DNA of 61,683 bases from Bacteroidota bacterium (GTDB lineage: Bacteria > Bacteroidota > Bacteroidia > Chitinophagales > Saprospiraceae), in contig SBHD01000013.1 in assembly GCA_006226345.1 (NCBI GenBank), forward strand, positions 1-61,683, given 5' to 3'. The notes beneath the pieces are model-generated. The model made no database searches. It worked only from the letters and a program-made list of their open reading frames with translations, and was not told the DNA's origin. Shown here in pieces: positions 9,190 to 17,692 of this stretch. Every line of letters begins with the position of its first letter. The first letter of the stretch is position 1. A program made the position numbers and the translations under genes.

Positions 9190-10701
9190 TCAGATGGAAA
9201 TACGCTTGCCGGGCAGAATATCCAGGATCATAGTCCAGAGATCGTCATACGGAATAATCTCGATCTCATAGGCCTGATTTGCCAGTTCGAGCGGCATTTC
9301 ACGGAGCATACCAAGATACCGGTCAGCCTTGCGCGCTGCTGCTTCCCGATGGAATGCAGCGGCAGGTATCTGTACCAATGCTTTGATAAAACAGTTGCTC
9401 CGGAAGTGCTGATCTTTTTTCAGGTACCTGGATGTATATTTTTCAACCGCTTCCAGACGATCAATACAGGAATCGTACCGCTGGTCAGCAATATCATATA
9501 ACATTTGAAGGATCAGGATCGGGATGTTCATGCCCCGTTTGTCACGGGAAAAGACCGGCGTTTCGTTGAGGAACTTCGCCAGCCTGAACTTCTGCTCCGG
9601 CATACGGTCGACGCGCCGGATCCGGATAAGCAGGTGCATATAGGCCTCATAGATCTTCCACATTTCCTGGATCTGGGCGGGTTGTTTCGTCATACCGGAA
9701 TGCCCCAGCACCATCATACACGTATCATAAGCATCATCGTAATGCTGGGTATGAAGCGCCAGCAACAGGTACAGCTCCTGTACCTTGAACCAGTTGAACG
9801 AGCCGGCTTCGTAGATATCGGCGTTTTGCCGGATGATCAGCTGGCCCCGCCCAAAATCACGCAATTGCACACAAGAGACGACCAGCTGATAATAAAAAGC
9901 CTGTAAGGGCAGATAACTTTCGTATGGCTTGGCCCGGAAAAACGCAATCGCCTCTTCGCAGAGGTCAGCCATGGCTGCATAGTCATTACGGCAGCTGAAG
10001 ACCATCATCTGCAGCAGCCGGCCGCTTAATTGCAACCGGAACGATCCGCTTTTGGCCAGATAAGGCGATACTATTGCATAATATTCGGTTGCCTTGGACT
10101 CCACGTCCTGCTGGGGGGCACGGCTGGCAACATACCGGTTGATCAGCTGGGTGTACAGCTCTTCAGCCTCGTTCTCCATCAGCCAGATTGACTGATAATG
10201 TTTGTACAACTCGCGGTACAGCTCGTACTTTTTCTGGTCACCATCAATGGTACCGTAGTGTAGCCGAAGGTGGTTGAGTGTATTCAGGGTGAGATCGGTG
10301 AACTCAAAATGCCGGGCATGCCGGAGCAGTAATTCCAGTTGCTCCACTGCAGGGTCCTTGATCTTTTTGGCCAGGAGGGTCATGGCCGTAGCCCAACGTT
10401 TGTTGCACTCAAAATGCGCCTGCTGCCGGTCAGAATACCCGGGCTCGCGAAAATCCAGCAGGAAAAGGAGCTCCAGCAACCGGTCTTTCAGTTTGTTTTT
10501 CAAACTCCGGAGTTTGGTCAACGAACCGCCCGGACCGTATATCAGGTCCGCAATATCCTGTTCATCGGTTACCTTTTGCTGGTAAACAATGTCAAACAGC
10601 CGGGCCATCTTGGACCCTGGCTGCAAAACGACCTCCCACAGGGAGCTGTTCTTCAGCTTGCCCCATGGCAGAGTGCATACCAATTCTGTCAAATCACGCA
10701 T
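9190..10701 (-). CDS. Unknown alpha-helical protein, paralogue B
   Basis: The ORF track starts at a TTG (10731); the ATG at 10701 gives MRDLTELV, which aligns with MDELRELV of paralogue A, so I use it (503 residues). Same architecture as paralogue A: a short N-terminal helical region (VTDEQDIADLIYGPGGS, then SLKNKLKDRLLELLFLLD), a helical solenoid-like body, and a conserved C-terminal part (RDKRGMNIPILILQ, TSRYLKKDQHFRSNCFIKA, IEIIPYDDLWTMI). No signal peptide or membrane segment. Function unknown. Divergence between A and B is large enough to mean an old duplication. I found no TAnnTTTG box directly upstream. Confidence 0.85.
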   Translation of the reverse strand: MRDLTELVCTLPWGKLKNSSLWEVVLQPGSKMARLFDIVYQQKVTDEQDIADLIYGPGGSLTKLRSLKNKLKDRLLELLFLLDFREPGYSDRQQAHFECNKRWATAMTLLAKKIKDPAVEQLELLLRHARHFEFTDLTLNTLNHLRLHYGTIDGDQKKYELYRELYKHYQSIWLMENEAEELYTQLINRYVASRAPQQDVESKATEYYAIVSPYLAKSGSFRLQLSGRLLQMMVFSCRNDYAAMADLCEEAIAFFRAKPYESYLPLQAFYYQLVVSCVQLRDFGRGQLIIRQNADIYEAGSFNWFKVQELYLLLALHTQHYDDAYDTCMMVLGHSGMTKQPAQIQEMWKIYEAYMHLLIRIRRVDRMPEQKFRLAKFLNETPVFSRDKRGMNIPILILQMLYDIADQRYDSCIDRLEAVEKYTSRYLKKDQHFRSNCFIKALVQIPAAAFHREAAARKADRYLGMLREMPLELANQAYEIEIIPYDDLWTMILDILPGKRISI

Positions 10702-11488
10702 GGACGATTGATTTTCAGATGAAATTCCCAAGATTAATGGACAATCCGGAACCAGGGGTGTACAAGTCCCCTTTATCGGTCATACCAACCGATACATCAA
10801 TCCGGAATGCAAACAGTGCTACTGACCCCGATCAGGAATCAGCATCCGGGATAATCAATCGTCTTTGCATGAAAGGAATAACTAAAAGCGGGTGGTTTTG
10901 CAAACCAGCCAAGAGGTGTGGTAAAAGACTTTTCATAGACGCCAGTTATGATTACCAATAGATTACGGATTAAAGATAAGACTAATGCATATATTAAAAA
11001 AATATATCAAGCAAAAGAAAAGAGTCACCGGCCCGCAGGGCAACGCCTGTGGCTGGTCCGGGATGCAGTCCAAGACCAATACAGGGTACGCGCAACCCGT
11101 CTGCCTGGCAGAAGGTTCCGGTCAGTAGTGTTTGTTTATCCGGAAAAAGAACGAACCGGGAAGGGATGGAAACCGAAAGACGCTACAGTTTGAGCACCTG
11201 CAGTAGAGGCAGGATCAGATCAATCCAGAGGCGTACTGTTCACAGGATTAAAAAAAAAGATAAATTGAAACCGGAGCTAATGTATCACTTATTTTCATTT
11301 TACCATATACTTTCCCGGGCAAACTAATATTGGTGCCGGATAATTGTCTGTAAAGCTCCAAATCACGAATTCCAGAGATAGTTTTTCCCTGATTCTATAC
11401 CTTTGCCAAAATGCAGCCCCCTGACCCGACAGACCCTGCCATGCAGGTTTTTCGGGTCCTCGCACAACAATGTTATCTCCTGATACGC
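10702..11488. other. Non-coding stretch, about 790 bp
   Basis: Separates divergent genes. Plus-strand ORFs at 10948-11193 and 11049-11327 are short, basic and domain-free. The only supported element is the TACCTTTG promoter at 11398-11405. A small RNA could be hidden here, but nothing in the sequence proves one. Confidence 0.45.
11398..11405 (+). promoter_or_regulatory. -7 promoter element TACCTTTG
   Basis: Matches TAnnTTTG, 84 nt upstream of the ATG of the DUF6029 gene. It shows that the N-terminal extension in the ORF track (from 11411) is probably leader RNA, not protein. Confidence 0.6.
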
Positions 11489-13132
11489 ATGAAACACCTT
11501 TTACGCTCTTTATTTCTGCTCCTTTGCCTGTCCGATCTCTCCGCCCTGCACGCCCAGGATTCCGGCGGGCGGTTAACCGGCAGCCTTCAAAGCAACGGCA
11601 ACTTCTTTATCACCGACGAGAAGATCGGCGCAACAGGCACCCCGCAATACGACAACCAGAAATTCGGTGCTGAAAGCTGGCTCGCCCTCAATTACTCCAA
11701 CTGGGGTTTTGATATGGGTATACGGTTCGACTTATTCAACAATTCCAACCTGCTCAATCCGACCGGCTCGTTTACCGATGAGGGTATCGGACGCTGGTAT
11801 ATCCATAAGGAAATCAGCAACTTCGATCTTTCCGGCGGATATCTGTATGACCAGATTGGCTCCGGGATCATTTTCCGGGCATATGAAGAACGGGCACTTA
11901 TGATCGATAATGCCCTGTTTGGTGTAAAGGTTGGCTATAAATTCAATGATAACTGGAAGATCAAAGCATTTACCGGACGGCAAAAACGCCAGTTCAACAC
12001 CTACGGTTCTGTGATCCGCGGGGGGGCGCTCGAAGGCTTTATCAAGCCGGATTCCACCGGAAACTTTTCGCTGGCACCAGGTGTCGGTGTAGTAGCCCGC
12101 ACTTTTGATGACGAAACCGTCAACCGCATTGTAAATGAAATTGCCACCTATACCCCCCAGGACAGTATCGGAGCGCAGTACAACAATTATGCGATGACCT
12201 TTTACAACACCCTGACCGCCGGAAAATTTTCCTGGTATATAGAGGGGGCGTATAAAACCAAGGATGTACTCTTCAATGAGTTTGAGGAAAAAGCCACCGG
12301 CGGCCTGGGCAAACTGGTCAATACGGACGGCTACACGGCTTACACCAGTTTTACGTATGCTTCCAGTGGCCTAGGCATTACGCTCGAAGGAAAATACACC
12401 AAGAACTTCCGCTTCCGCACCGATCCCTTCCAGATCGGTGTACAGGGCCAGATAAACTTCCTTCCACCCATGGCCCGGCAGAACACCTTCCGCCTTCCGG
12501 CCCGTTTTTCACCCAACACCCAGGAACTCGGGGAAAAGGGATTTCAGCTCGATGCCCGCTACTCGATCAATAAAAAACTGTCAGTCGGCCTCAATGTATC
12601 TGACATTTACCTCCTCGACGGAGTAGAACTTTACCGGGAAATCGCCCCGGAAGTCACGTTTAAGTACAAGCGCAAATGGCAATTGCTTGCCGGCCTGCAG
12701 GTTCTCAAATACAACATTGCCGTTTATCAGGGCAAAGACGACTATGTGGATGCCATTACACCATACGTGGAATGGCTGTATAAATTCACCCCGCGCAAGT
12801 CGTTGCGTCTGGAAGCACAATACCTGAATACGGAAAACGAATTCGGCTCCTGGGCGTTTACACTGGTGGAACTGGGATGGGCGCCGCACTGGCTGCTCTA
12901 TGTATCCGACATGTACAAGATCCCGCATGCGAATAAAGAAGATTACCCGGAGGAGAAAACAAAATTTGACGGGCTGCACTATCCGACCATCGGGATCGTG
13001 TACACCCACCGGGCCAACCGTTTTTCCCTGGCCTACGTCAAGCAAGTGGAAGGGATCAACTGCGCCGGCGGGATTTGCCGGTACGAGCCAACCTTCCACG
13101 GAGTACGGCTTAACCTCAACTCGACCTTCTAA
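11489..13132 (+). CDS. DUF6029-like outer-membrane protein
   Basis: The 547-residue product starts with a clear signal peptide (MKHLLRSLFLLLCLSDLSALHAQ). The start is moved from 11411 to the ATG at 11489 because of this signal and the promoter at 11398. The body is rich in alternating aromatic and polar beta-strand patterns (SWLALNYSNWGFDMGIRFD, TSFTYASSGLGITLEGKYT) and ends in a beta-strand (GVRLNLNSTF), as expected of an outer-membrane beta-barrel. It resembles the Bacteroidota family DUF6029, whose role is unknown. The next gene, an Omp28-like lipoprotein, begins 48 bp downstream on the same strand, so the two are likely co-transcribed. Confidence 0.8.
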   Translation: MKHLLRSLFLLLCLSDLSALHAQDSGGRLTGSLQSNGNFFITDEKIGATGTPQYDNQKFGAESWLALNYSNWGFDMGIRFDLFNNSNLLNPTGSFTDEGIGRWYIHKEISNFDLSGGYLYDQIGSGIIFRAYEERALMIDNALFGVKVGYKFNDNWKIKAFTGRQKRQFNTYGSVIRGGALEGFIKPDSTGNFSLAPGVGVVARTFDDETVNRIVNEIATYTPQDSIGAQYNNYAMTFYNTLTAGKFSWYIEGAYKTKDVLFNEFEEKATGGLGKLVNTDGYTAYTSFTYASSGLGITLEGKYTKNFRFRTDPFQIGVQGQINFLPPMARQNTFRLPARFSPNTQELGEKGFQLDARYSINKKLSVGLNVSDIYLLDGVELYREIAPEVTFKYKRKWQLLAGLQVLKYNIAVYQGKDDYVDAITPYVEWLYKFTPRKSLRLEAQYLNTENEFGSWAFTLVELGWAPHWLLYVSDMYKIPHANKEDYPEEKTKFDGLHYPTIGIVYTHRANRFSLAYVKQVEGINCAGGICRYEPTFHGVRLNLNSTF

Positions 13133-13180
13133 CCGCCAGCATGCCGGCAATTGCAAACCTGGAATTGAAAATTTTTGGTC

Positions 13181-13999
13181 ATGAAGAAAAATACCATTCT
13201 CCTTTCGGCAGCCCTGGGCGCCCTGCTTCTGGGAAGTTGTGAAGAAAAGCCCATTACCATTCCCGAACTCAGTGTAGGCAAGCGCCAGGTACTGGCGGAA
13301 GAGCTGACTGGTGTCCGCTGCCCCAACTGCCCCGACGGCACCGCCGCTTTGGTCGGCCTGGACAACCAGTATGGCGAAAACCTGATCATCGTCTCCATCC
13401 ACGCCGCACCTGGGTATGACCAGCCTTATCCGGAAAGCAAATATGACTTCCGCACTACCAAGGGCGGCGAACTAGCCTCCTTCGTTGGTGACCCGTCCTT
13501 CTTCCCGACAGCGGCCATCAACCGCCGTATCGTTCCGCCCGAAACCGAGCCCTACCTCCCCCGTTCGATCTGGGCCGGCATTATTGCAGAAGAACTGGCC
13601 AAAGACCCCATCATCGGAGTCTTCCTGGAAACCGGCTTTGACCCCGTCACGCGCAAATTGAATGTGTCGGTGAACCTCGCACCCGAGAATACTATTTCGG
13701 ATGAGGTACGCCTGACCGTTCTGATCACGCAGGACAGTATCCAGGACTATCAGAAAGTCAATCTCGACAAAGTACCCGACTACTACCACCGGCATGTACT
13801 TCGTGACGTCCTTTCTCAAGCAACCGGCGATGTGATCAATGAAGCCTTAAACCCAAGCTCCGTTATCACCCGGGAATACACGATGATCGTACCGGATGAC
13901 TGGAAAGAAGAACATCTGAGCGTGATCGCATTCGCACACTACGGTACCAATCCGAACAAGGAGGTGCTGCAAGCTGCAGAAGAACATGTAATTAAGTAG
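13181..13999 (+). CDS. Omp28-related outer-membrane lipoprotein
   Basis: The 272-residue product has a lipoprotein signal with lipobox LLLGSC (Cys at residue 20). The ORF track start at 13175 is TTG; the ATG at 13181 fits the signal. The mature part begins with the Omp28 signature VLAEELTGVRCPNCPDG, containing a CxxC in a thioredoxin-like setting, followed by a beta-rich C-terminal domain. Omp28 was described as a surface protein of Porphyromonas gingivalis; its exact role is unsettled. It probably forms an operon with the DUF6029 gene. Its stop codon TAG (13997-13999) is the first bases of the downstream octamer repeat array. Confidence 0.82.
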   Translation: MKKNTILLSAALGALLLGSCEEKPITIPELSVGKRQVLAEELTGVRCPNCPDGTAALVGLDNQYGENLIIVSIHAAPGYDQPYPESKYDFRTTKGGELASFVGDPSFFPTAAINRRIVPPETEPYLPRSIWAGIIAEELAKDPIIGVFLETGFDPVTRKLNVSVNLAPENTISDEVRLTVLITQDSIQDYQKVNLDKVPDYYHRHVLRDVLSQATGDVINEALNPSSVITREYTMIVPDDWKEEHLSVIAFAHYGTNPNKEVLQAAEEHVIK

Positions 14000-14092
14000 A
14001 TGGTTAGATGGTTAGAGGGTTAGATGGTTAGATGGTTAGAGGGTTGGAGGGTTAGATGGTTAGAGGGTTGGAGGGTTAGAGGGTTTAGGGTT
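13997..14092. repeat. Octamer tandem array, left arm
   Basis: About 11 head-to-tail copies of an 8-bp unit, GATGGTTA with variants GAGGGTTA and GAGGGTTG, beginning inside the stop codon of the Omp28-like gene. The 3' part (14065-14090) has four GGG runs with loops of 5, 5 and 4 nt, a canonical G-quadruplex pattern. It faces a complementary array at 14164-14259. Confidence 0.85.
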
Positions 14093-14163
14093 GGAGTGAA
14101 GGCATACCTGATTTATTCCAATCAGCATATTAGTTTTTTATCTTCTTACAAACGGAATTCCCT

Positions 14164-14259
14164 CCAACCATCCAACCATCCAACCATCCAACCATCTAAC
14201 CATCTAATCATCCAACCATCTAACCATCCAACCATCCAACCATCCAACCATCCAACCAT
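14164..14259. repeat. Octamer tandem array, right arm (inverted)
   Basis: About 12 copies of CCAACCAT with CTAACCAT and CTAATCAT variants, the reverse complement of the left-arm unit type (ATGGTTGG). The two arrays are about 70 bp apart and could pair into a long hairpin or cruciform. ORF 14024-14371 is just a translation through both arms. Confidence 0.85.
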
Positions 14260-14424
14260 CTATCAAATTTCACCATTTTGGCGTAATTTCGCCCAACGTT
14301 TTTTACCCTGTTCTGTTATACGGATACTGCTGTGCTGCCTGCCAAGCGGCGGGAAATACACAGTGCTCTAATCAAATCACGTACCCGCTGGCATTTCCCT
14401 GAAAGCGGTTTCAAATTCAACGCT

Positions 14425-15606
14425 ATGTATCAGCTAACTGAAGAACATCTGGCCGTACAAGAGGCTGCCCGTCAATTTGCGCAAAACGAGCTTAAACCCG
14501 GCGTGATCGAACGCGACAGAAACATGGAGTATCCGCGGGAACAAGTCCGGAAAATGGCCGAACTGGGCTTTTTAGGTATGATGACTGCCCCGGAATATGG
14601 CGGAGGCGGCATGGATACTCTTTCCTATGTGATCGCCATGGAAGAGATCAGCAAAGTGGATAGTTCCTGCTCCGTGATCATGTCGGTCAACAACTCGCTG
14701 GTCTGCTGGGGCCTTGAAGTATACGGGACAGAAGAACAAAAGCAAAAATATCTTCCCCGCCTGGCCAGCGGTGAATGGATCGGATCGTTCTGCCTGTCGG
14801 AGCCGGAAGCTGGCTCGGATGCTACCAGCCAGCGGACTACCGCTGTCGACATGGGCGACCATTATATCCTCAACGGCACCAAAAACTGGATCACCAACGG
14901 CGGCACATCCAATGTGCACCTGGTCATTGCCCAAACGTACCCGGAAAAGAAACACAAAGGCATCAATGCCTTTATCGTTGAGACTTCCTGGCCCGGCGTT
15001 ACCGTAGGTGCCAAAGAAGACAAACTTGGCATCCGCGCTTCCGATACCCACACCATCATGTACAATGATGTGAAGGTCCCTAAAGAAAACCGCATCGGGG
15101 AAGATGGCTTTGGCTTTACGTTCGCCATGAACACCCTCAACGGCGGTCGTATCGGTATCGCCTCGCAGGCCCTGGGTATCGCTGCCGGCGCCTACGAACT
15201 TTCCGTAGCCTATTCCAAAGAACGCGAAGCTTTTGGCAAACCGATCAGCCAGCACCAGGCCATTGCCTTTAAAATTGCCGATATGGCTACAGATATTGAA
15301 GCAGCCCGGCTCATGGTATACCGGTCGGCCGTGTTAAAAGACCAGGGCCAGGATTTTGCCCAGGCAGCAGCCATGGCCAAACTGTTTGCATCAGAAGTCG
15401 CCATGCGCCATACAACCGAAGCCGTTCAGATTCACGGCGGATATGGTTTTGTAAAGGAATACCACGTAGAACGCCTGATGCGCGATGCCAAGATCACCCA
15501 GATCTATGAAGGCACCTCCGAAGTGCAGCGGATAGTGATCTCCCGCAATGTGCTCAAAGGCCAGCTGTATATTCCTACTGCCGGACAACTAGTGACTTCG
15601 GTGTAA
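14425..15606 (+). CDS. Short-chain-type acyl-CoA dehydrogenase
   Basis: The 393-residue product covers the full three-domain acyl-CoA dehydrogenase fold: N-terminal helices (MYQLTEEHLAVQEAARQFAQ), the middle beta domain with CLSEPEAGSDA and WITNGG, and the C-terminal helical domain. The catalytic Glu of short/medium-chain enzymes is present in QIYEGTSEVQR. It would oxidise an acyl-CoA to the enoyl-CoA using FAD and pass electrons to ETF in fatty acid or amino acid breakdown; exact chain length cannot be told. The ORF track start (14332) lies upstream; the ATG at 14425 matches family N-termini. It is followed by a bidirectional terminator. Confidence 0.92.
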   Translation: MYQLTEEHLAVQEAARQFAQNELKPGVIERDRNMEYPREQVRKMAELGFLGMMTAPEYGGGGMDTLSYVIAMEEISKVDSSCSVIMSVNNSLVCWGLEVYGTEEQKQKYLPRLASGEWIGSFCLSEPEAGSDATSQRTTAVDMGDHYILNGTKNWITNGGTSNVHLVIAQTYPEKKHKGINAFIVETSWPGVTVGAKEDKLGIRASDTHTIMYNDVKVPKENRIGEDGFGFTFAMNTLNGGRIGIASQALGIAAGAYELSVAYSKEREAFGKPISQHQAIAFKIADMATDIEAARLMVYRSAVLKDQGQDFAQAAAMAKLFASEVAMRHTTEAVQIHGGYGFVKEYHVERLMRDAKITQIYEGTSEVQRIVISRNVLKGQLYIPTAGQLVTSV

Positions 15607-15628
15607 TTGCCAGGCACTTAAAAACAAA

Positions 15629-15670
15629 AAGCCTTTGTTTCCAATCCATAGCGAAACAAAGGCTTTTTTT
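15629..15670. terminator. Bidirectional intrinsic terminator
   Basis: AAGCCTTTGTTTC and GAAACAAAGGCTT form a perfect 13-bp stem with an 11-nt loop, T7 on the right and an A-rich tract on the left. It serves the acyl-CoA dehydrogenase (+) and the small membrane protein gene (-), whose stop codon overlaps the T-tract. Confidence 0.9.
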
Positions 15671-15989
15671 ATGCTGTATCGGTTTTACCCTTTTCCAGTT
15701 CGGCTTTCACCCGCCTGTATTTCCAGTTGTAAAAAAACCACAACGTGGTGGCGTAGAGGATGCCTCCTGCCAGGAAAATCCCCCATTGATACAGAAAGGT
15801 CCGGGACTGGTACGTGTGGACCAGTGTTTCCAACGTAAGCCCTTCTTCCAATAGTAACATGACCAGGCGAAGGAAGACAACTGCAAAAGTGCCCCAGACA
15901 AGAGAAGTCAGCAACACATAAAGCACTATCCCCCGTCGACGGGTTTTGGCCCAGTGGTCCAGGAATTGTCGTTTTTCCGTTTCGTTCAT
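15669..15989 (-). CDS. Small membrane protein, unknown
   Basis: The 106-residue protein has two hydrophobic segments (about 20-47 and 68-88) with charged ends, consistent with a two-pass inner-membrane protein. The N-terminus (MNETEKRQFLDHWAKTRRRG) resembles that of the next upstream gene (MEKYEQQRFLRFWEPRRQSG), so the two are probably distant paralogues. It lies last in a minus-strand run after DUF58 and the other small gene, 45 bp from the latter. No family recognised. Confidence 0.7.
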   Translation of the reverse strand: MNETEKRQFLDHWAKTRRRGIVLYVLLTSLVWGTFAVVFLRLVMLLLEEGLTLETLVHTYQSRTFLYQWGIFLAGGILYATTLWFFYNWKYRRVKAELEKGKTDTA

Positions 15990-16034
15990 ATGCGACCGGT
16001 TTGATTGATCATACCGGGGCTATACACGGCCAAA

Positions 16035-16319
16035 TTACGACTTTGAAGTATATTTTCGATATAAGCGCTCATTCGTCCGCCAGGTGAACCAACCGATCAG
16101 CAGTCCGATCAGCGGAAGAAACAACAGGGTCTGCCATTTTTCTACCCGCCTGTTCAGCGCTTCTTCCAGCGAGGTATAATCCACCCAGTCCACCACCACG
16201 ATTACAAAAAACAGCAGAATACTGTGATAAACGGCCTGTCTGCCCAAATACCGCAAACACCCGGACTGCCGGCGTGGCTCCCAAAATCGTAAAAACCTTT
16301 GCTGTTCGTACTTTTCCAT
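16035..16319 (-). CDS. Small membrane protein, unknown
   Basis: The 94-residue protein has two hydrophobic segments (LFFVIVVVDWV and LLFLPLIGLLIGWFTW) flanked by basic residues. Its N-terminus, with the pattern QRFLRFWEPRR, resembles the downstream gene, suggesting duplication. The gap to the DUF58 gene is 40 bp, so it is likely in the same operon. No function can be assigned. Confidence 0.7.
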   Translation of the reverse strand: MEKYEQQRFLRFWEPRRQSGCLRYLGRQAVYHSILLFFVIVVVDWVDYTSLEEALNRRVEKWQTLLFLPLIGLLIGWFTWRTNERLYRKYTSKS

Positions 16320-16359
16320 ATTTTTCAGGGATGTGTAAATCAGTGAGGTGTATACGGGA

Positions 16360-17682
16360 TCAGATCAGTCCGCGGGACTTCAGCTCTAGGTATTTATTAA
16401 TCGTATTAAGCGTGAGCTCTTCCGGCTTGGTCAGCACCGCCTGAATACCGTACTGCCGGAGTTTAAACACCATTTCCTTTTTTTCCTGCAGGAATTGCCG
16501 CGCCACGGTTTGCCGGTAAATATCCGCCGTACGCTCCACCGTTTCATTGGCCAGGTCCCGGATCTCCGTATTTTCAAAAAAGACCACCACCAGCAAATGA
16601 AACCGGTTGAGCCGGCGCAGGGTCGGCAATGCACGCTCCAGGGCATACATACTCTCAAAATTGGTAAACAGCAACAACAACGCCCGCATGCTGATCAGCC
16701 GGCGAACGGCCTCATACAACAGTTCATAATTAGATTCGCTCGTACGTTCTTTCTCCCGGTACAATGCTTCCAGTATCCGGTTCAATTGTGCGGCACTGCG
16801 CTCGGCCTTGATAGTAGCGCCAACTACATCTGAAAAACTCAGCAGCCCCGCTTTATCCTGTTTTTTCAGGATAATGTTACTGATCGCCAGCGTCGTATTG
16901 ATGGCATAGTCCATCAGGCTCAGCCCGTTGAACGGCATGCGCATAACCCGGCTTTTGTCCACCAGGCAGTATACCTGCTGGCTGCGTTCGTCTTCGTACT
17001 GATTCACCATCAGCGTGCCGCGCCGGCTGGAAGCCTTCCAGTTTATGCTTCTGTAATCGTCACCCTGAATATAATTCTTGATCTGCTCGAATTCATAACT
17101 ATGGCCGATCCGCCGGATCTTTTTGATGCCGGTCTCATGCGCAATATGCTGCATTGCACGCAGCTCGAACTGCTTCATCTGAATGATCGAGGGATATACC
17201 GCGACCTCCTGTGGTTGCCGAAAGATCACCCGCCTTTCGAGCAGCCCCAACCGTGTCGCCACAAAAACAAGGATATTCCCAAAGGTGTATACACCACGGG
17301 ACAGCGGCCGCAAGTCATATTGCACATTAAACCGTTCGCCTGGATTCAGGCCCAGGCGCTCTTCAAAGTCACGCCGCTGAAACTGAAACGGTAATTCATC
17401 CACTACAGACAGTGCGACGTGCATATTTCCGGCATTATAGCATTTGAGGGTCACCGGATTCGGATCACTCAGCGAGAATACCGGATTGAGTTCGCGCACA
17501 CACAGAACATTTGGCTTTTGGCCAAACAACAACCAACCATCCACCAGACAGGCTACTCCCAACAACACTAGCAGCGCCTGTGCAACCGGGAACAACGCCG
17601 GTAACGGGAAGCCCAGGGCAAAAACGGCCACCAGGCTGCCGAACAGCCAGAAAAAACGGTTGGTGAGAAATAGATGGCGCAT
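16360..17682 (-). CDS. DUF58 domain protein
   Basis: The 440-residue protein has two N-terminal membrane helices (about 8-28 and 32-50), a beta-rich middle region, and the DUF58 signature GDDYRSINWKASSRRG near residue 220, followed by a vWA-like C-terminal part (LLLFTNFESMYALERAL). DUF58 proteins usually sit beside a MoxR-type AAA ATPase; none is visible here, where the neighbours are an amidohydrolase 10 bp upstream and two small membrane proteins downstream. Role unknown; likely an envelope complex component. Confidence 0.85.
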   Translation of the reverse strand: MRHLFLTNRFFWLFGSLVAVFALGFPLPALFPVAQALLVLLGVACLVDGWLLFGQKPNVLCVRELNPVFSLSDPNPVTLKCYNAGNMHVALSVVDELPFQFQRRDFEERLGLNPGERFNVQYDLRPLSRGVYTFGNILVFVATRLGLLERRVIFRQPQEVAVYPSIIQMKQFELRAMQHIAHETGIKKIRRIGHSYEFEQIKNYIQGDDYRSINWKASSRRGTLMVNQYEDERSQQVYCLVDKSRVMRMPFNGLSLMDYAINTTLAISNIILKKQDKAGLLSFSDVVGATIKAERSAAQLNRILEALYREKERTSESNYELLYEAVRRLISMRALLLLFTNFESMYALERALPTLRRLNRFHLLVVVFFENTEIRDLANETVERTADIYRQTVARQFLQEKKEMVFKLRQYGIQAVLTKPEELTLNTINKYLELKSRGLI

Positions 17683-17692
17683 CCGTACTGAT

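Noticed and set aside
13997-14259. CRISPR-like array
   Set aside because: Units are 8 bp with no spacers, so this is a tandem repeat.
14024-14371. 115-codon ORF rich in WRVRWLEGW and QPSNHPTI
   Set aside because: It is only a translation of the octamer repeat arrays.
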